A stretch of DNA of 64,000 nucleotides from Bolinopsis microptera (GCF_026151205.1 NC_087079.1:15616445-15680444), one strand, 5' to 3'; shown: positions 43,611-56,101, numbered from the stretch's first letter. Program-made: numbers and translations. Notes: generated by a model from the sequence alone, not told the origin.

Positions 43611-44745
43611 GAACATTTTGTGAAATTCATCACTGCTTGAGAGGGTCCACTTCCAGTTACCGATTTTCTCCCCACAAAACATGTATTCATTCTCAGCTTG
43701 ATCTGACGTATTTTCCAATATAGTTATTCCATGTTCCAATGAATTGTTAATCTTCAAATTTGAGATCAGCAGTCGGGTTCTGAAATATCAAATTCATTTA
43801 ATTTTAACGTCAACGGGCAAGTAATTCTTCTACTAGTAAAATTGTGGTTTCCAGTTTCGGGCAAATTTTCAATATAGCAACATATCAAATTAGTAATGGA
43901 AGGGCCCTCCTACTTCCAGTTTATGTTTGTGGTCAGTTATGAATGATTCGATGCACGTGCAAGTAACGCGCGGCTTTGTGCGCGCAAATTTTATCAAAGC
44001 TTGCGCCAAATCTGTATCATGCCTTTGGTTTGTTTAAAATTTTATCAAATTCTCGAAGACTTCGTCCCCATTTTTTGTTCCGAAAATGTTCCAAAATTCC
44101 GGATTCATCAACTCTTAGAATATATGTCAATAGAATCCACGTTTTAGAAAACCTCGAGACAACTTTTAAACATTCTTTTAGTTTTAATTGTTATATTTAT
44201 CCAATAAGTAAAGTAGACTTGACCTGCGATCCTGATAGGTAACAGTTGCGGTGGTCCTTTTAATGTGGTATGTTCCAAAACTGCTGTTAGCCCGAATTTG
44301 TGTTGTGATTTATTTCGTCGGTTTATATCCCTTCAACCTGAGGTATTTATTGTTAGACTAACAAAAAATTTACTCAAAGCAGTCTTTCTTACAAATGTGT
44401 GAAATAGTCTTAAAATATTTTCATAATTGTGACATAGAGTGAGATGAATTTTTCTTACGGGTGGAATTCCTGAGTGAGTTGTTCTGGAATGTTCTAGATG
44501 AAAACATGCTGTAATGAATGTAATGTATTATACATTTATGGCGCCATGGCCATCTAACTTGTGAACATTAATTTGGCCAATCACATGACCCGGACTGTCG
44601 GCTACACAATATTCCGATATGTTTACCAGACTTTCCCACGTGATAGCTTAGAGTTAGACCGCAGGACTTCAACATTTGTAATATTACTTGTATGCATCAT
44701 ACTTTAATTAAAGCCACCAATGTATATTCATATAACGGATTTCAG

Positions 44746-47401
44746 GACATTGAGCCACAAGATGTAGATTTCTCCGAACAAAAGAAACAGGCCCTGACAA
44801 CATTGTCAGGGCTCATCATGCCATACCACTATCCGGACTTTGTTCTGATAAACGAAGGCTTGGGTCAGTAATATTATACGTGCATAGTATTTCAAATGTT
44901 AGTTATTCAAAATGCGTTTTCACGGTTAACATTCATTACACAAATTATTTTATAAAAATATTACAGGAATCATAAAGCAGTTGGGGAATAACAACGTCCC
45001 GGGATTAGTTTCTGATTCAGACGGCTCCCTCATTAGGGACATTTCTAATCCAGTAATCGAAAAGGCAGTATTGGTAACTAAAGCTGTCAGTTACAAGTCG
45101 AGTCCAAGCGGAGAGGATATGTCAAAACTTTACTGCCAGATAGCCTGTTTTTTACAGGTAAATGCTCGAACTCAATTTCTGTCTTACAAGGTGTTTTATA
45201 GTTTAAAACTAAATCTCCAAACTCTTTGATACAAGTTTGACATAATTGAGGGACATGATTTCAAATAAGTGACGTACTCAGCGTATAACTTGAGACAGCG
45301 TTCAAGCTGTAATTACATTACTAACAATTGCTAACACCAGATCTTTACACTTATCAGTATACTGCTGACCCTTGTAAGCCACCAAACGGGTTGATACTAG
45401 AAATCGACAAGTACGACTCTTTTGTCCGAGTTTGGCATGTTGACATTCTTCCCGATGTCGTAAGGGAGGCTCATAAAGTGTTTCTCACATACTTCTGTCA
45501 CGATGAGGTAAACCTCGATTATATATATTATATTATAAATATACTAATACTGACAAAACTCGTGGTCACAGGGTGGAAGCTAATAGGATCCAATTTTATC
45601 GCATCAATAAAATATGTCGACCACAATGGCCGATGATATAGTGCATTAAAATATAACTCGAAGTTAACTTAAACTAAAGCTTACGAGCTGTTCTGTTCAA
45701 AACGTAATTCACCCTCAATCTAGGGTGTCAAAGAAATCAAGAAAGTCATTCCTCAAGCGATTAAAGAGCTAAGAGAAAAACTTCGGGAAATATGTTCAAC
45801 AACAACGGAACATTTGGGAGATTTTCCTTTGTTAACCTTTTCTCAGGGAGAAATTCTCCCATGCCGGAGAAACTGCAACTATGTGTTTACCCCAAAAACT
45901 TTAATCGACAGACAAGGTTTGATCATAAAAATCATTTTCTCAAAAAAGTGATACAGATCTCAACCTTATGTATCAATAATGTTTTATCATCCGATCATAA
46001 ACATCTCAAACACAATATTAATTGAAGAGTTTAATTTAATTTAGAATTTAAGACATTGATGATTTGATAACTGACAGTGAAATGGATTATCAGGAACCAA
46101 AGGAACATTCCTTATAGAAGCAATCAAACAAAGCAGAGAAGACGGTTTTGCGTATACTCTGCTGAAAGCAGCAAATATCATGATTTATACGCTCGCTGAC
46201 ATAGCACGTGCTAAAAGTAACAACACCTATTATTCAGGTATCTTGCTAATAAGCTATCATATTTCGCAATAATTCTATTCGATAAATATGACAGATAGTC
46301 CTAGAGATCTTTTGAATCAATTTTGGCATAGGTCAAATATAATAGAAATGATAAGGTACACAATTATGAATTTATTAAGCATTTCTGCACAGTAGATTGA
46401 AGCATCTCTAAATTAGCTACTATTTTTATTGTATTGCTGTGCAAATGTGATTATATTTCTAATTCTATTTTCCATATAATAGACCGATCCATAATTTCAG
46501 TATATTGGTTTCCAGCGGCTTCTGATCTTAGTGTTGAGGTAGACAAGACTATTACAGAGCATGTCTTAACGGAGTTACGCAGAAGAAACCTTAATGTAGT
46601 TGCGTGCTCCTTCGATGGTAAGTCTCATCTTAGAGTTTCAACAGGCATGAAAGGAGAGCCTCAAACATACATGCAGGTGGTGAGAAACCACTGGGATGAG
46701 TGCAAAAAGGTGAAAACCGTACAAGACCTCATCGATGTAACAGCTGAGGAAACTGGAGAAGTAAAGAGGTTGAGTCTGCTCTGTTTACTTCGAATTCACA
46801 GATTGAGGTAAGAGATGTTCGTAACTGAACTGACACTTTCAAAAAGATAATAAATTGAAGTTTAGGAACACCACTATAAAGCTTATACTCAGATGTTAAT
46901 AAATTTTTATGAATGTTAAGGGTTCAGTCTTAAGTAACAAGGGTCACTTGCCCACCTAGCAGTAGCTACGAAGATCAAGAAGCTCCCCGCCTTCAGCAAA
47001 CTCCTAGAGATACCAGAAGAAGACTCCTTCTACCCTCTCCCCTTTACTGGAGAGAATCTCTCTCAGAAGCTCAAGCTAAAGGATTGTCTGTTCGATAAAA
47101 CACCTGGCTCTAAGAAGAATAAAGAGGTTTGACATTTTAAACTTTTAAACAGGTTCTCATTGCTACATTCTTACTGAGGTCAGAGTTATATCAAAAGGTA
47201 TTTAAGTTGCCAGCTAACAAGATTTTGAAACTTTAAAGTGCACCTTAGTTTTAAATACAACTAGACGATAAACCTGCTGAAAAAGTGCGAAAATTAAAGA
47301 CTTATTATTCCCAGGTTAGACCCAGGACGGTGAACGAGCCGCCCAGAGGTGCCGTTCCTGTTAGGACAGCCGGTTTCCACAAAAGGAATGAAGAAAGATA
47401 G
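44746..47401 (+). CDS. Multi-exon protein of unknown family inside the 6.3 kb element
   Basis: Supported exons are 44746-44871 (from an upstream TTTCAG), 44968-45159, 45358-45507, 45724-45916, 46094-46237, 46501 to about 46760-46807, about 46965-47128 and 47316-47401 (stop). Phases agree across the first six. The junction between exons 6 and 7 does not fit simply, and a small extra exon or a weak donor is needed there. Notable segments are QKKQALTTLSGLIMPYHYPD, PGLVSDSDGSLIRD, PPNGLILEIDKYDSFVRVWH, DGFAYTLLKAANIMIYTLAD and VYWFPAASDLSVEVDKTITE, followed by VVACSFDGKSHLRVSTGM. The 'acsFDGk.h.l.v.' phrase resembles one I associate with uncharacterised transposon-linked proteins of cnidarians and other invertebrates; that is memory, not a search. 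The 5' end is not found. The protein is probably the element's own transposase or an accessory protein. Confidence 0.5.
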
Positions 47402-48436
47402 AACAATTTAAATGTTTGATTGTGAAATGCATTACGTTTATTTTTTTTGTTTTCCGATATATGTTTGAAGAGTTGACTTCAAGTTTTAGTAGAGTTTAGA
47501 TAAAATGACTGACACACAATGTTACTTATTTTACCCTTTTCCAGAGAGTACTATTTTAAATACTATGATTAATGAAAGCATGCTATTAAAAATAGAGTAC
47601 ATACCATTGTTCGAAGTCTGCAAAATCGGACGGGCTGACGATTGTTATCGGCTGCGTTCTCATATTTGAGCTAATTTAAAATATAGAAGGTTAAACGACT
47701 ATCAATTATATCAGACAGCATCAGCAAAAACTCTATCCAATAATGAACATAGCATAGGTGATGTAAGCAGTTTCCATCGAGCAACAGTGGACGATGAACA
47801 GTTTAACTAAATCGCAAACACAGCGTACATCAACATATTTGTATTATTAACACAGCGTGTAAAACAGATGACGCGCGTTGAACACAAGCGAATTCAAACT
47901 GTCAAATTTGACGCTGGCTCCAATATCAGGAAAGAATCATGAAACCAAGGCAACTTGATTCTATTATCCAACGCGACATTGGTTTGAGCGCATTATCGAC
48001 ACGTTTTAAATGCGCAGAACAATTTTGTGCGCGGCACTAGCATTTTAAATTTTCAAAATTCAAATCATAGCCAGAGTTATGGTTATTTTTCAAGACAAAT
48101 TTTGAGGCAAATTTTACGTGTAAATTATCCATTTTTCATTCATGATCACTCATAATTTGAACAATTTACCTTGGATTGAATTGAACTCTTCAGTATTCGA
48201 TGATTAAAACAATTGTTTTAAGAACAGAGTAGTTTTAAAGCTAAACATTCGCAATTTGTCTTAACAGGAGTCTTGGGAGAATTATAAAAATGAAATTTAA
48301 ACGTTTTAGCGGCGCATGAAGCCCGCGGCTTTCGCTGGGGTGCTTAGACATCATACTATTGTGTCCAATTAGCGGTTAGGTCTCTAAACTCGTAGCAGAA
48401 AACACGTCTTTTTGCCCGTAAGAGCCTCTACTATAA

Positions 48437-48822
48437 TGGATGATGATTAATCACTCTACACTCGACTGTCACGTGACTTTTTCAACCCGTCCTCTAGCTG
48501 TTCCTGAACGACTATTCAAAACCCTAACCATCTAATCTGATCCTAACCCTAACCCAATACTAAACAAAAACATATGCCCTAACGAGAAATTAGACTAACT
48601 TCCTTAGCTTATACGGTGTCCTTAGCTCACGTGATCGAGACAGTTTTTCGCCAATATCTCGTCAGGGGAGCATTTTAACCCTATGTCATTGGGGTGATTC
48701 GAAATCAGCGTCCGAAAATACATCGATCGAAGTTGGTTTCAACGGTCGAGGGCCCTTTTAGAACAATCTCTAAAATGTAAAATCGACTAGAGTGATTTAG
48801 CAGCCAGCAGCGCACGCATTAA
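48437..48822 (+). mobile_element. MITE family A copy
   Basis: Begins GGATGATGATTAATCACTCTAC and ends near TAGAGTGATTTAGCA, inverted ends of about 15 bp. It contains TCACGTGACTTTTTCAACCC, short CCTAACCCTAACCC telomere-like tracts, GTGATCGAGACAGTTTTTCG and CAGCGTCCGAAAATACATCG, in the same order as the 57511 copy. Confidence 0.75.
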
Positions 48823-48852
48823 TACACGTTTCATATTACCCCACGCTGTGGC

Positions 48853-48931
48853 CCTTACTGGGCCGCACTCAGCCTGTCATTCCGCCGAATCTCTATTTAT
48901 GAACATAATAGCCTGATGTCCCCAGGTAATG
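48853..48931 (+). repeat. Family C repeat copy
   Basis: ACTGGGCCGCACTCAGCCTG, then TCATTCCGCC and CTGATGTCCCCAGGTAA, as at 2929, 3389 and 61069. Confidence 0.8.
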
Positions 48932-49106
48932 TGGCCCCTGCCGCAGCGAATAGCCACGAAATGATTTAAAATAAATCAGTGCCGGGACGTGAGAAAAGTT
49001 GCATATCACTTTTGTGCGCGCACTTTCTGTGAGAATTGAGAAAATATAAATGTGCAACATATGTATATTAATTGAAATCGGAAGGGGGTAGGGTAGTGTT
49101 GTCATC

Positions 49107-49242
49107 ATACGTTGTATGACCTGTCGCGCACGAGTGCGCGGCTCCCCCTGTATCCGCGTTGAAACTGTACACTATCAACTATAGTCGTTGAAACTCTACA
49201 CTATAGTGAAGCGACAGTGTGTCACCACGTGATAGTGATACA
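49107..49242 (+). repeat. Family B repeat copy
   Basis: From CGTTGTATGACCTGTCGCGC to GTCACCACGTGATAGTGATA, with two CACTATAGTG-type palindromes inside. Confidence 0.8.
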
Positions 49243-49254
49243 AGGGTAGGGAGG

Positions 49255-49384
<130 letters not shown>

Positions 49385-49710
49385 TGTTGATTACGAGCTT
49401 AATCACTCTACCATTTACACATGACGAACTTCTAAATGTTTCTAAAGAGCCTCCGACAGTTTAAACCAACTTGAATCGATGGATCACGTGAAATGAAATT
49501 GACCATATAAGCAATAAGGAAGTTACTCTTATTTCACGTTGTTGTTTTCTTTCAGTGAACAGTGTTGCAGTTTACTGCAATTAACATGACGATATTTATT
49601 TAGCTAGTGCTTTCCACACTTATCCATGTTTTTTTGGTTATTAAACATGTAACTGTAAGATGTAAGAAAGGCTTGGGCCTGGGTGGCCCACTAAAAGTTA
49701 GCATGTCACA

Positions 49711-50057
49711 GTGCAGGAGGGGCTAAGTGCAAAGAAACTACTACTAACTGCTGCTCACTGCTGCTCACTGCTGCTCACTGCTGCTCACTGCTGCTCACTG
49801 CTGCTCACTGCTGCTCACTGCTGCTATGGGCGCGCGCGCGACAGCAGCAGTGAGCAGCAGTGAGCAGCAGTGATCGAGCAGCATTAATTGACGATGTCAA
49901 TTCATCTCAGCTCGGCGCGGCACAGTATATATAGCGCATCTCACCGCTGTGAGAAGCCTCATTGATTGCGCGGCGCGGCACAGTAACGCATCGCGCTACA
50001 ATGAGCAGCAGTGAGCAGCAGTTAGCAGCAGTTTCTTTGCACTTAGCCCCTCCTGTG
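49711..50057. mobile_element. Fold-back element with CTGCTGCTCA repeats
   Basis: CAGGAGGGGCTAAGTGCAAA (49714) is inverted as TTTGCACTTAGCCCCTCCTG (50035-50054). Inside the left arm ACTGCTGCTC is repeated eight times (49746-49824), and the right arm carries GAGCAGCAGT repeats of opposite sense, flanking a CGCGCGCG centre. The whole 345 bp could fold into one long hairpin. Confidence 0.85.
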
Positions 50058-51533
50058 TCGAGTTCTATTGTTTAATTAAGTAATAGCATGTTTTGAGCGA
50101 AATCAGTTTCGCGAATATCGCGAACTGAGATGTGGGCTATTTTTTTCATTTTTGCATATTTGAACACAGAATCTACAGTTAGGTCATATTAAGCTCATGA
50201 TCATAGAGACTATGAAGTTTAGGCTCACCTTTTATATAAAGTTGGTTTCATTCACAAATATTGATATTTGACCAATTTATGGGCGAAAATCGATCAAATT
50301 TGGTGCGTATGCCCAAATATGGGTATATATATGGTTTTTGGCTCATAACTCAGTTATTTTATGTCCAATCTTGATGAAAATTTATATACGACTTCAGGGT
50401 ACCATTAGCTACAAGTACAAGTACAGCACCTAAATCGGGGTTTTGAGCATGTTAAGATGATTTGGCATAATTGGGCATAATTGGGACCAAAAATGGGCGT
50501 GGCTGTCCCGCAGGCACCCGGAGTCCGTAACCCCCTCAAAAGTTTGGTCACCGGCCCTAGTTTGTTGGTCAATTCCTATCTCAAAATCAAATTTCACAAA
50601 AAATCAGGGTGAACCCCCCTTAAGTACTACTATTGGATACGTATTACGTGATGGGCGCTCAGAATTAAATTTACTCTAATTAATTTAATGCAGTCGGTTT
50701 CAACTGAGCGAGTTTATACTTTTTCGCAAGTTTAACTTTTGCACTGTTTATACTTTTGCAAATCAACTGAGATAGTGAAGTCCCGGCCGTAGGCACGGGT
50801 TACACTGGTGACTAGTATACACTAGTGACTAGTATTACATATTATATAGACGCTTTGGCAGTCAATTGTAGCCTAAATTCAAGTGTCCGTAGATTCAAAA
50901 GTATAAAAGATACAGTCATAATCATCACTTGATGATGTCATCAAGTTAACTGTTTTTAAACTTGATTTTTTATAAAGTAATAACTTTTCAAATCGATTGT
51001 TTTCCATTAAGGAGTTATTTAATGTTAATTTTGAGGTCACATTAAAGTTAGATAATTGTCCAAGCATTTTGAAAATGTGCCGAAAAGTTTTCATAGCTTA
51101 CTCTTCATAAAAATATTTGCTCTTGACGTTAGTACTTTTTTAAAGAATGAATTTATAAAAACACAAAAGTTGTGAATTAGTATTCTCTGGTGTTGGACCA
51201 TCCCTTGGGTTGTGGAGCTTAATTTTGCTTCCTATAGATCTATATTGTGTTATAGGCTATAAGTTTAATAACACCACTTTTTAAGAGCAATGTTTTATCT
51301 AAACAAGCATTGATTATTTAGGGTTTTCTAAAAACATCATCTATTCTAGCATTTATTACATGGTTACCTAATCCTATTAAAGTATTAATAGATTAATAGC
51401 TTCGACTAATAACAGACTAGAGTCTTCGATCAAAACTGTATGGACTGCTGTTTCAAGATTAGACTGAGTATCTTTATTTTTGAGACACGTATCAATCTTA
51501 CGTTTTCTCTCGATATCTCGAACCCTCGACAAC
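50058..51533. other. Spacer before the LamG gene
   Basis: 50280-50560 contains old repeat sequence (GCGTATGCCCAAATATGGGT and GGGACCAAAAATGGGCGTGG), related to the insertion in the SF3A2 intron and to sequence near 17400. Otherwise AT-rich with no exon. Confidence 0.45.
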
Positions 51534-53563
51534 ATGCTCTTGATCTTTTTTTCTGCTTTAATTTACCGTGCCCATTCTGAGGGGGATCAAAGTGCACTTC
51601 AATTTGGACAAACAATCGGGGACTACATGCAGCTAAAAGATGGTATAATGGACTCATCGACATCACAGTTTTCTGTGTGCACTTGGGTCAAGAATAGATT
51701 TGATGCAGAGAACCCAACAGTGCTGGACTACTGTCCTCGAAATGTTGCTAATTCCGACATATTTCTCGGTTCTAACGGCAAGTTCAACTGGGTGGTAGGT
51801 AGTAATCTCAATCTAGAGGATGAGTACAATGTTCCAAATGGTGAATGGTTCCACCTCTGTTGGACCTGGACTACCTCTACCTACATCACCACAGTCTACC
51901 TTAATGGAGATGTAATAGGATCTGGAGCTACTAATGAGAGGGAGCTAAAGACAGGTTGGAGGATGAGTTTGGGAAGCAATGCAGAGGAAACAAAGGAATC
52001 ACGTTGCATCTTTGGGGGTGATATGTTCAAGTTGAACATTTATAGTAGAGTCCTCAGTTTATCTGAGATACAAAGAATGTCATCTGACATGTGTTCTGTG
52101 GAAGAGGAGCTACTTACCACTATTAAGATTCTAAGTTGGAGGGATGTAATATCAAGTGAAAAAACTGGATCAGTGACTGAGATCACGTCCGGATGCACTG
52201 ATATAGGGACACTGGCTGATACTGTGATGAGGTCGCAGAATAACGAGCAAGAGTTGGCTCAGACAAAGACTTTCTTGAATACTCTTAACAACTCGCTCAC
52301 AACTACTCGTGATGAACTAAACAGAACCATGAAGCAGGCTCTAGCGGCAACAAAGACCAACCTGGAGAAGCGACTAGACATCCTGGGCACCGATCACAAA
52401 GATAGCAATAGTAAGTTAAATACTTGATAAAATCTTAATCCAAACCAGGCAACTCCTATAAATTATAACCAAATAGTATAGGCTAATAGTAATATGATAA
52501 CAAATTAATTAACGTGTAATTATTTTCAGAACTATATCTAACTCTGGTGAATGCTAGCACAACTACTCGATATGATCTAAACAGAATCAAGCAGGAACTA
52601 TACAATACCACGCAAGATCTAGAAGCAACAAAGACCAACCTGGAGAAGCGACTAGACATCCTGGTCACCAATCACAAAGATAGCGAGAGTAAGTTAAATA
52701 CTTGATACGGTTAAAATTGATTAATAATATCTATTTATAAGAATATTTTGAGTAAAATATCATTTAATTGATTTGTTAAATCAATGACCCATGTCCCACC
52801 ATAATCATCCAAAACAATAAAAATTAGAAGAGAAAATTTAAATTTACATTATGATATGATCAAATGATGATAAATGTAATTTAATTTATCTTGATCATGA
52901 TGGCATGCGAAGTGATAAGGGTTCAAACTTAAGAGGCAGAAGAAAGCTGCTAGCTGAACACTAGAAGCTTCTGTACCAAACACATTGTGCGATTTGCACT
53001 ACACGTGATTGTATTAAGTATTAACATTCATGTTTCATAGCACAAGTAAAGGGAGATATGATTAATGATAGGGTGGGACAAACTTCAACTATAATAAACA
53101 GTTCGGATACAGTTTTCGGTATTCGGTTCGACCGAATAGCTAGAGATTCGGTTGATTAAATATTCGGTTGATTCGGTAATCGGTTACTGAATACCGAATT
53201 CTACCGAATACTGAATATTTGATTATTCGGTATTAACACGACGAGCCCAAAATATTACAAAATCACAATTCAACCCAAGCAACTTTTATAAATTAACCGG
53301 ATAGTTTAGGCTAATACAATAACAAATTAATTAACATGTAATTATTTTCAGAACTCTATCTTACTCTGATAACTGTCTTTGGGGCAATACCAGGAGTTCT
53401 CCTGATTGTCCTGACTGCAATTCTTCTCTACAAAGTGGCGGCAAAAAAGAAAACAGACCAGCATGTTGTCATGAGCAACCTTGCCAGGGAAACTCCCAGT
53501 ATGTGCAGTGTACGAGGCCCCAGTATGGAAATGACACTGGAGGAAGAGTATGCGAAGAAGTAG
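51534..53563 (+). CDS. LamG-domain single-pass membrane protein with coiled-coil stalk
   Basis: Exons 51534-52410, 52530-52688 and 53352-53563 join in phase 1 to 415 residues. The start is set at MLLIFFSALIYRAHS, a short signal peptide; an in-frame ATG 54 bp upstream would bury it. Residues about 22-200 form a LamG/pentraxin-type sandwich (FSVCTWVKNRFDAE, GEWFHLCWTWTT, VYLNGDVIGSG, FGGDMFKLNIYSRVLSLSEI). A helical stalk follows (NNEQELAQTKTFLNTLNNSL) with N-glycosylation sites. The last exon holds a membrane helix (VFGAIPGVLLIVLTAILLY) and a tail of about 50 residues ending EEEYAKK. Exon 2 repeats the stalk end of exon 1 (ATKTNLEKRLDIL.T.HKDS), which shows exon duplication. Likely a cell-surface adhesion or recognition protein. 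Confidence 0.85.
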
Positions 53564-54015
53564 ACGAAGACAATTATACGATAACATAATTGATGTTGAA
53601 GAGCTAGATAACACAGATGGAAGAATTTTTTGAATTATTTGAATTAAGTATAAAATTGTACCATTCAAAATATTGCATTGGTCAAAATTAAACCAACACT
53701 GTATAAATTCACAGCTCCTCAACTTAAATTGATCAATGCAATACTGAAAAAAACTCATAGTTATGAAATATATTTCTCCCTGATAATCTGTTGAGTTGGT
53801 TATAGTTTTTGATTATTAACATTTTAAAAATTGTACTTTAAAACTATTTTTCTAACATAAATCGAAAGTGTTTTATTCTGCTCACATTTTGCAAAATTGT
53901 ATGTAATACATAAACCTGAATCTCCATTTGAAATGATTCGACAAAATTAGCCAGTTTGGAAAATATAAACGCATATCCGCTGCTGATGTCATGAAGTCAA
54001 CATACAATTTACCTT
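53564..54015. other. LamG-gene 3' flank and ZF-gene 3' flank
   Basis: The tails of the two convergent genes meet here. The TATAAATTCACAGCTCCTCAAC and GATCAATGCAATACTG segment near 53700-53745 recurs at 56690-56740 and 57910-57975, showing this flank belongs to the duplicated ZF locus. Confidence 0.5.
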
Positions 54016-54900
54016 CTACGATTGGTTCCTTACAAAAATTCCGCAACCGGTATGTTTATTTTTCCAATGATTTACAAGACCAGATCTCCAACGGGAACTG
54101 TATTTACATAGCTCACATTTATAAGGACGTTCATAGGAATGTGTTCTCATGTGACACCTCAAAGTTAATTTCAAACTTGCCCGAAAACTACACAAATTGC
54201 ACCCGTATGGTCGCTCCCCTGTGTGAGTCCGTTTGTGTGTGGTCAAATGTCCATTCTGAGTGGCTGAATAATTGCACTGGTCACATTTGAACGGTCTCTC
54301 TCCAGTGTGGATCCGGAGGTGCATTTTCAGTCTAGCTCGTGATGCCGCTCTATAGCTGCACTCGTTACACTTAAACGGCTTGTCTTCAGCTGAGTCACTT
54401 GTATCTTCGTATTCTATGTGCTGATTTTTTGGATCCTCTGTTGTCCCGGTGACTTTTGCTTTGGAATAACACATATCGCATATGAAGTAACGCTGTTTTT
54501 TGTGTGATGTCATGTGAACAGATAAAGCGACTTTCCACACGGTGGAAAAGTTACATTCCTTGCAGAAGTACTTTCCATCTAGTCGACCAACAGAGTCGCG
54601 TGTTGGATAGCCCTCGTGACTTATCTGACACAATTCACAATTACAGAATTTGTCTTTTGCAGGAATTTTCTGTGTTTCAACTATCTGAGGGTCCTTTTCT
54701 TGCTCCATTTCGTCCTTTTTATGCACATAACGTTTTCGTTTTCTCACAGGAAGCTCTAAAGATTTCATGCGATCATATCTGTCAGAGTATAAGCCACAGT
54801 TGAGACACACGTAGCAAAAATTGGTGCTTTTCTGCTTTGAAATGGTCTGTTTGTTTAGTCTTAGATCCGGGTGATTTATGACTAATTCTTTCGTCGACAT
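54016..54900 (-). CDS. C2H2 zinc-finger protein
   Basis: A single 294-residue exon. Four canonical fingers with TGERP(F/Y) linkers lie at about residues 176-198, 204-226, 232-254 and 260-283 (FKCNECSYRAASRARLKMHL and following). Upstream is one classical finger (YFCKECNFSTVWKVALSVHM, about 111-133), one degenerate finger that lacks its His pair (FICDMCYSKAK), and Cys-pair remnants near 29-35. The basic run VRKRKRYVHKK (about 52-62) is a probable nuclear signal. It is probably a DNA-binding transcription regulator; targets cannot be inferred. The ATG is two bases after an acceptor-like CTATTTTTATAG. A decayed second copy of the gene lies at about 60090-60745. Confidence 0.85.
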   Translation of the reverse strand: MSTKELVINHPDLRLNKQTISKQKSTNFCYVCLNCGLYSDRYDRMKSLELPVRKRKRYVHKKDEMEQEKDPQIVETQKIPAKDKFCNCELCQISHEGYPTRDSVGRLDGKYFCKECNFSTVWKVALSVHMTSHKKQRYFICDMCYSKAKVTGTTEDPKNQHIEYEDTSDSAEDKPFKCNECSYRAASRARLKMHLRIHTGERPFKCDQCNYSATQNGHLTTHKRTHTGERPYGCNLCSFRASLKLTLRCHMRTHSYERPYKCELCKYSSRWRSGLVNHWKNKHTGCGIFVRNQS

Positions 54901-55192
54901 CCCTATAAAAATAGCAAGGTAAGAAAAGGAAAGAAATTATAAATGATAAGATAATCATAGATGATAAGCTTTAAATAAATAACTACAATTAATTTGTAGG
55001 TCGTACTTTATAAATTGAAAAACAAATTGCAATTGCCCAAATTGCAAAATCTTAATTTGCAGTAACAGCAAAAAACGAATATAACTACGATCATGATCGT
55101 AAAAACCAATACTAGTTTATTATGTCGCTTTATAAAGCCATCACATCCGGGATTAGGTGTCATTAGGGTTACTACAATATACAATATGTACA

Positions 55193-56101
55193 TACCTTAT
55201 CGGACATTATTTGGACGGACATTACATGGACGCTGGAGGCCCTAGCGTTCATCTTAATGTCCGTTCAAATAAAGTCCGTTCAATTAATGACCGTCCAAGT
55301 TAAAGTCCGTTGAAATTTTTTCAAAAATTTTTCCATTTCGAACTTTTTGTCCAGAATATGACAACTATGAAAACTTTATTGTGCCGTAAGTTAACGACGG
55401 AAAGGTTCTCCTTGGTCTGCCGGAGGCACAGAAAACTCTACTAGTATATGATGTTTTCAAGGGTCACTTGGCGGAAAAAGTCAATGAAATTATGGCACTC
55501 AACAACATAGTTCATGAGCTAGTCCCCGCCAACATGACAAACTTGTTCCAGCCTCTAGATATTACGGTAAATCGTGTTGCCAAGGACATTGTCCGACGTT
55601 GTTATAGTTCATATTACTGAGGATAGGTAATGAAACAGTGCTAGAGTGCTAGGAAAGCTCCACGTGATGTTAAGGTTAACCTAAAGTTGTCAAGATAAAA
55701 CCACTTCACGCCGAATGGCTTGTAAAAGTTAACACTGAAATGCAGGACCGGGGTAGTTTGATAAAAAAGGTTTCCATAAAGCTAGAAATCACTGATGCTT
55801 GTTTAAGCATGGACTATTTCATGCACGAAAACCCATTTGATGAAGATGATATGTGATATTAGACACTGATCATGTACACATATTTTAACATTTTTACTGC
55901 TTGATGACAGCTTTTCTTACTTACTGTATAAAAATGGATTTAAAAATCATTGGCTGAAAATGAAATTAAAAAAACGTCAAAAAATTGAAAAAATTCGGAT
56001 TTTTGATGGTTTTGAATGCCTTCGAGCGTTCATATTAATGTCCGTTCATGATTATGTCCGTTCATGTAATGTCCGTCCAAATAAGGTCCAATAAGGTATA
56101 T
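55193..56101 (+). mobile_element. Pogo/Tigger-type (DDE_1) DNA transposon remnant
   Basis: Ends are inverted: TACCTTATCGGACATTATTT and GGACGGACATTACATG on the left, CATGTAATGTCCGTCCAAAT and AAGGTCCAATAAGGTA on the right, next to TA. ATGTCCGTTCA-type subterminal repeats recur on both sides. The interior encodes the C-terminal end of a DDE_1 transposase: LLVYDVFKGHLAEKVNEIMA, then NNIVHELVPANMTNLFQPLD and ITVNRVAKD (about 55430-55617), broken by a stop. Further on there is IKPLHAEWLVKVNTEMQDRG (about 55697-55755) and a tail ending NPFDEDDM. The N-terminal DNA-binding and first catalytic parts are missing, so it is inactive. Confidence 0.8.

Larger units (their letters stand above)
42153..48432. 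mobile_element. 6.3 kb inverted-repeat-bounded element, putative large DNA transposon
   Basis: AGTAGAGGCTCTTACGGGCA at 42153-42172 is exactly inverted as TGCCCGTAAGAGCCTCTACT at 48413-48432. Weaker similarity continues inward (TGTCTGCTCGATACGTTAGG against the inverse of the right side, TTTCTGCTACGAGTTTAGAG). Inside lies the multi-exon gene at 44746-47401, plus AT-rich flanks containing GGCCAAAAATAGGCC-type sequence and CGCGC patches. Small repeats of families B and A sit just outside both ends. The structure is that of a cut-and-paste DNA transposon with an intron-bearing gene. The superfamily is not identified. Confidence 0.6.

Noticed and set aside
53090-53225. ATTCGGT repeats as a regulatory array
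   Set aside because: Imperfect low-complexity repeats inside a LamG-gene intron, with no consistent spacing.
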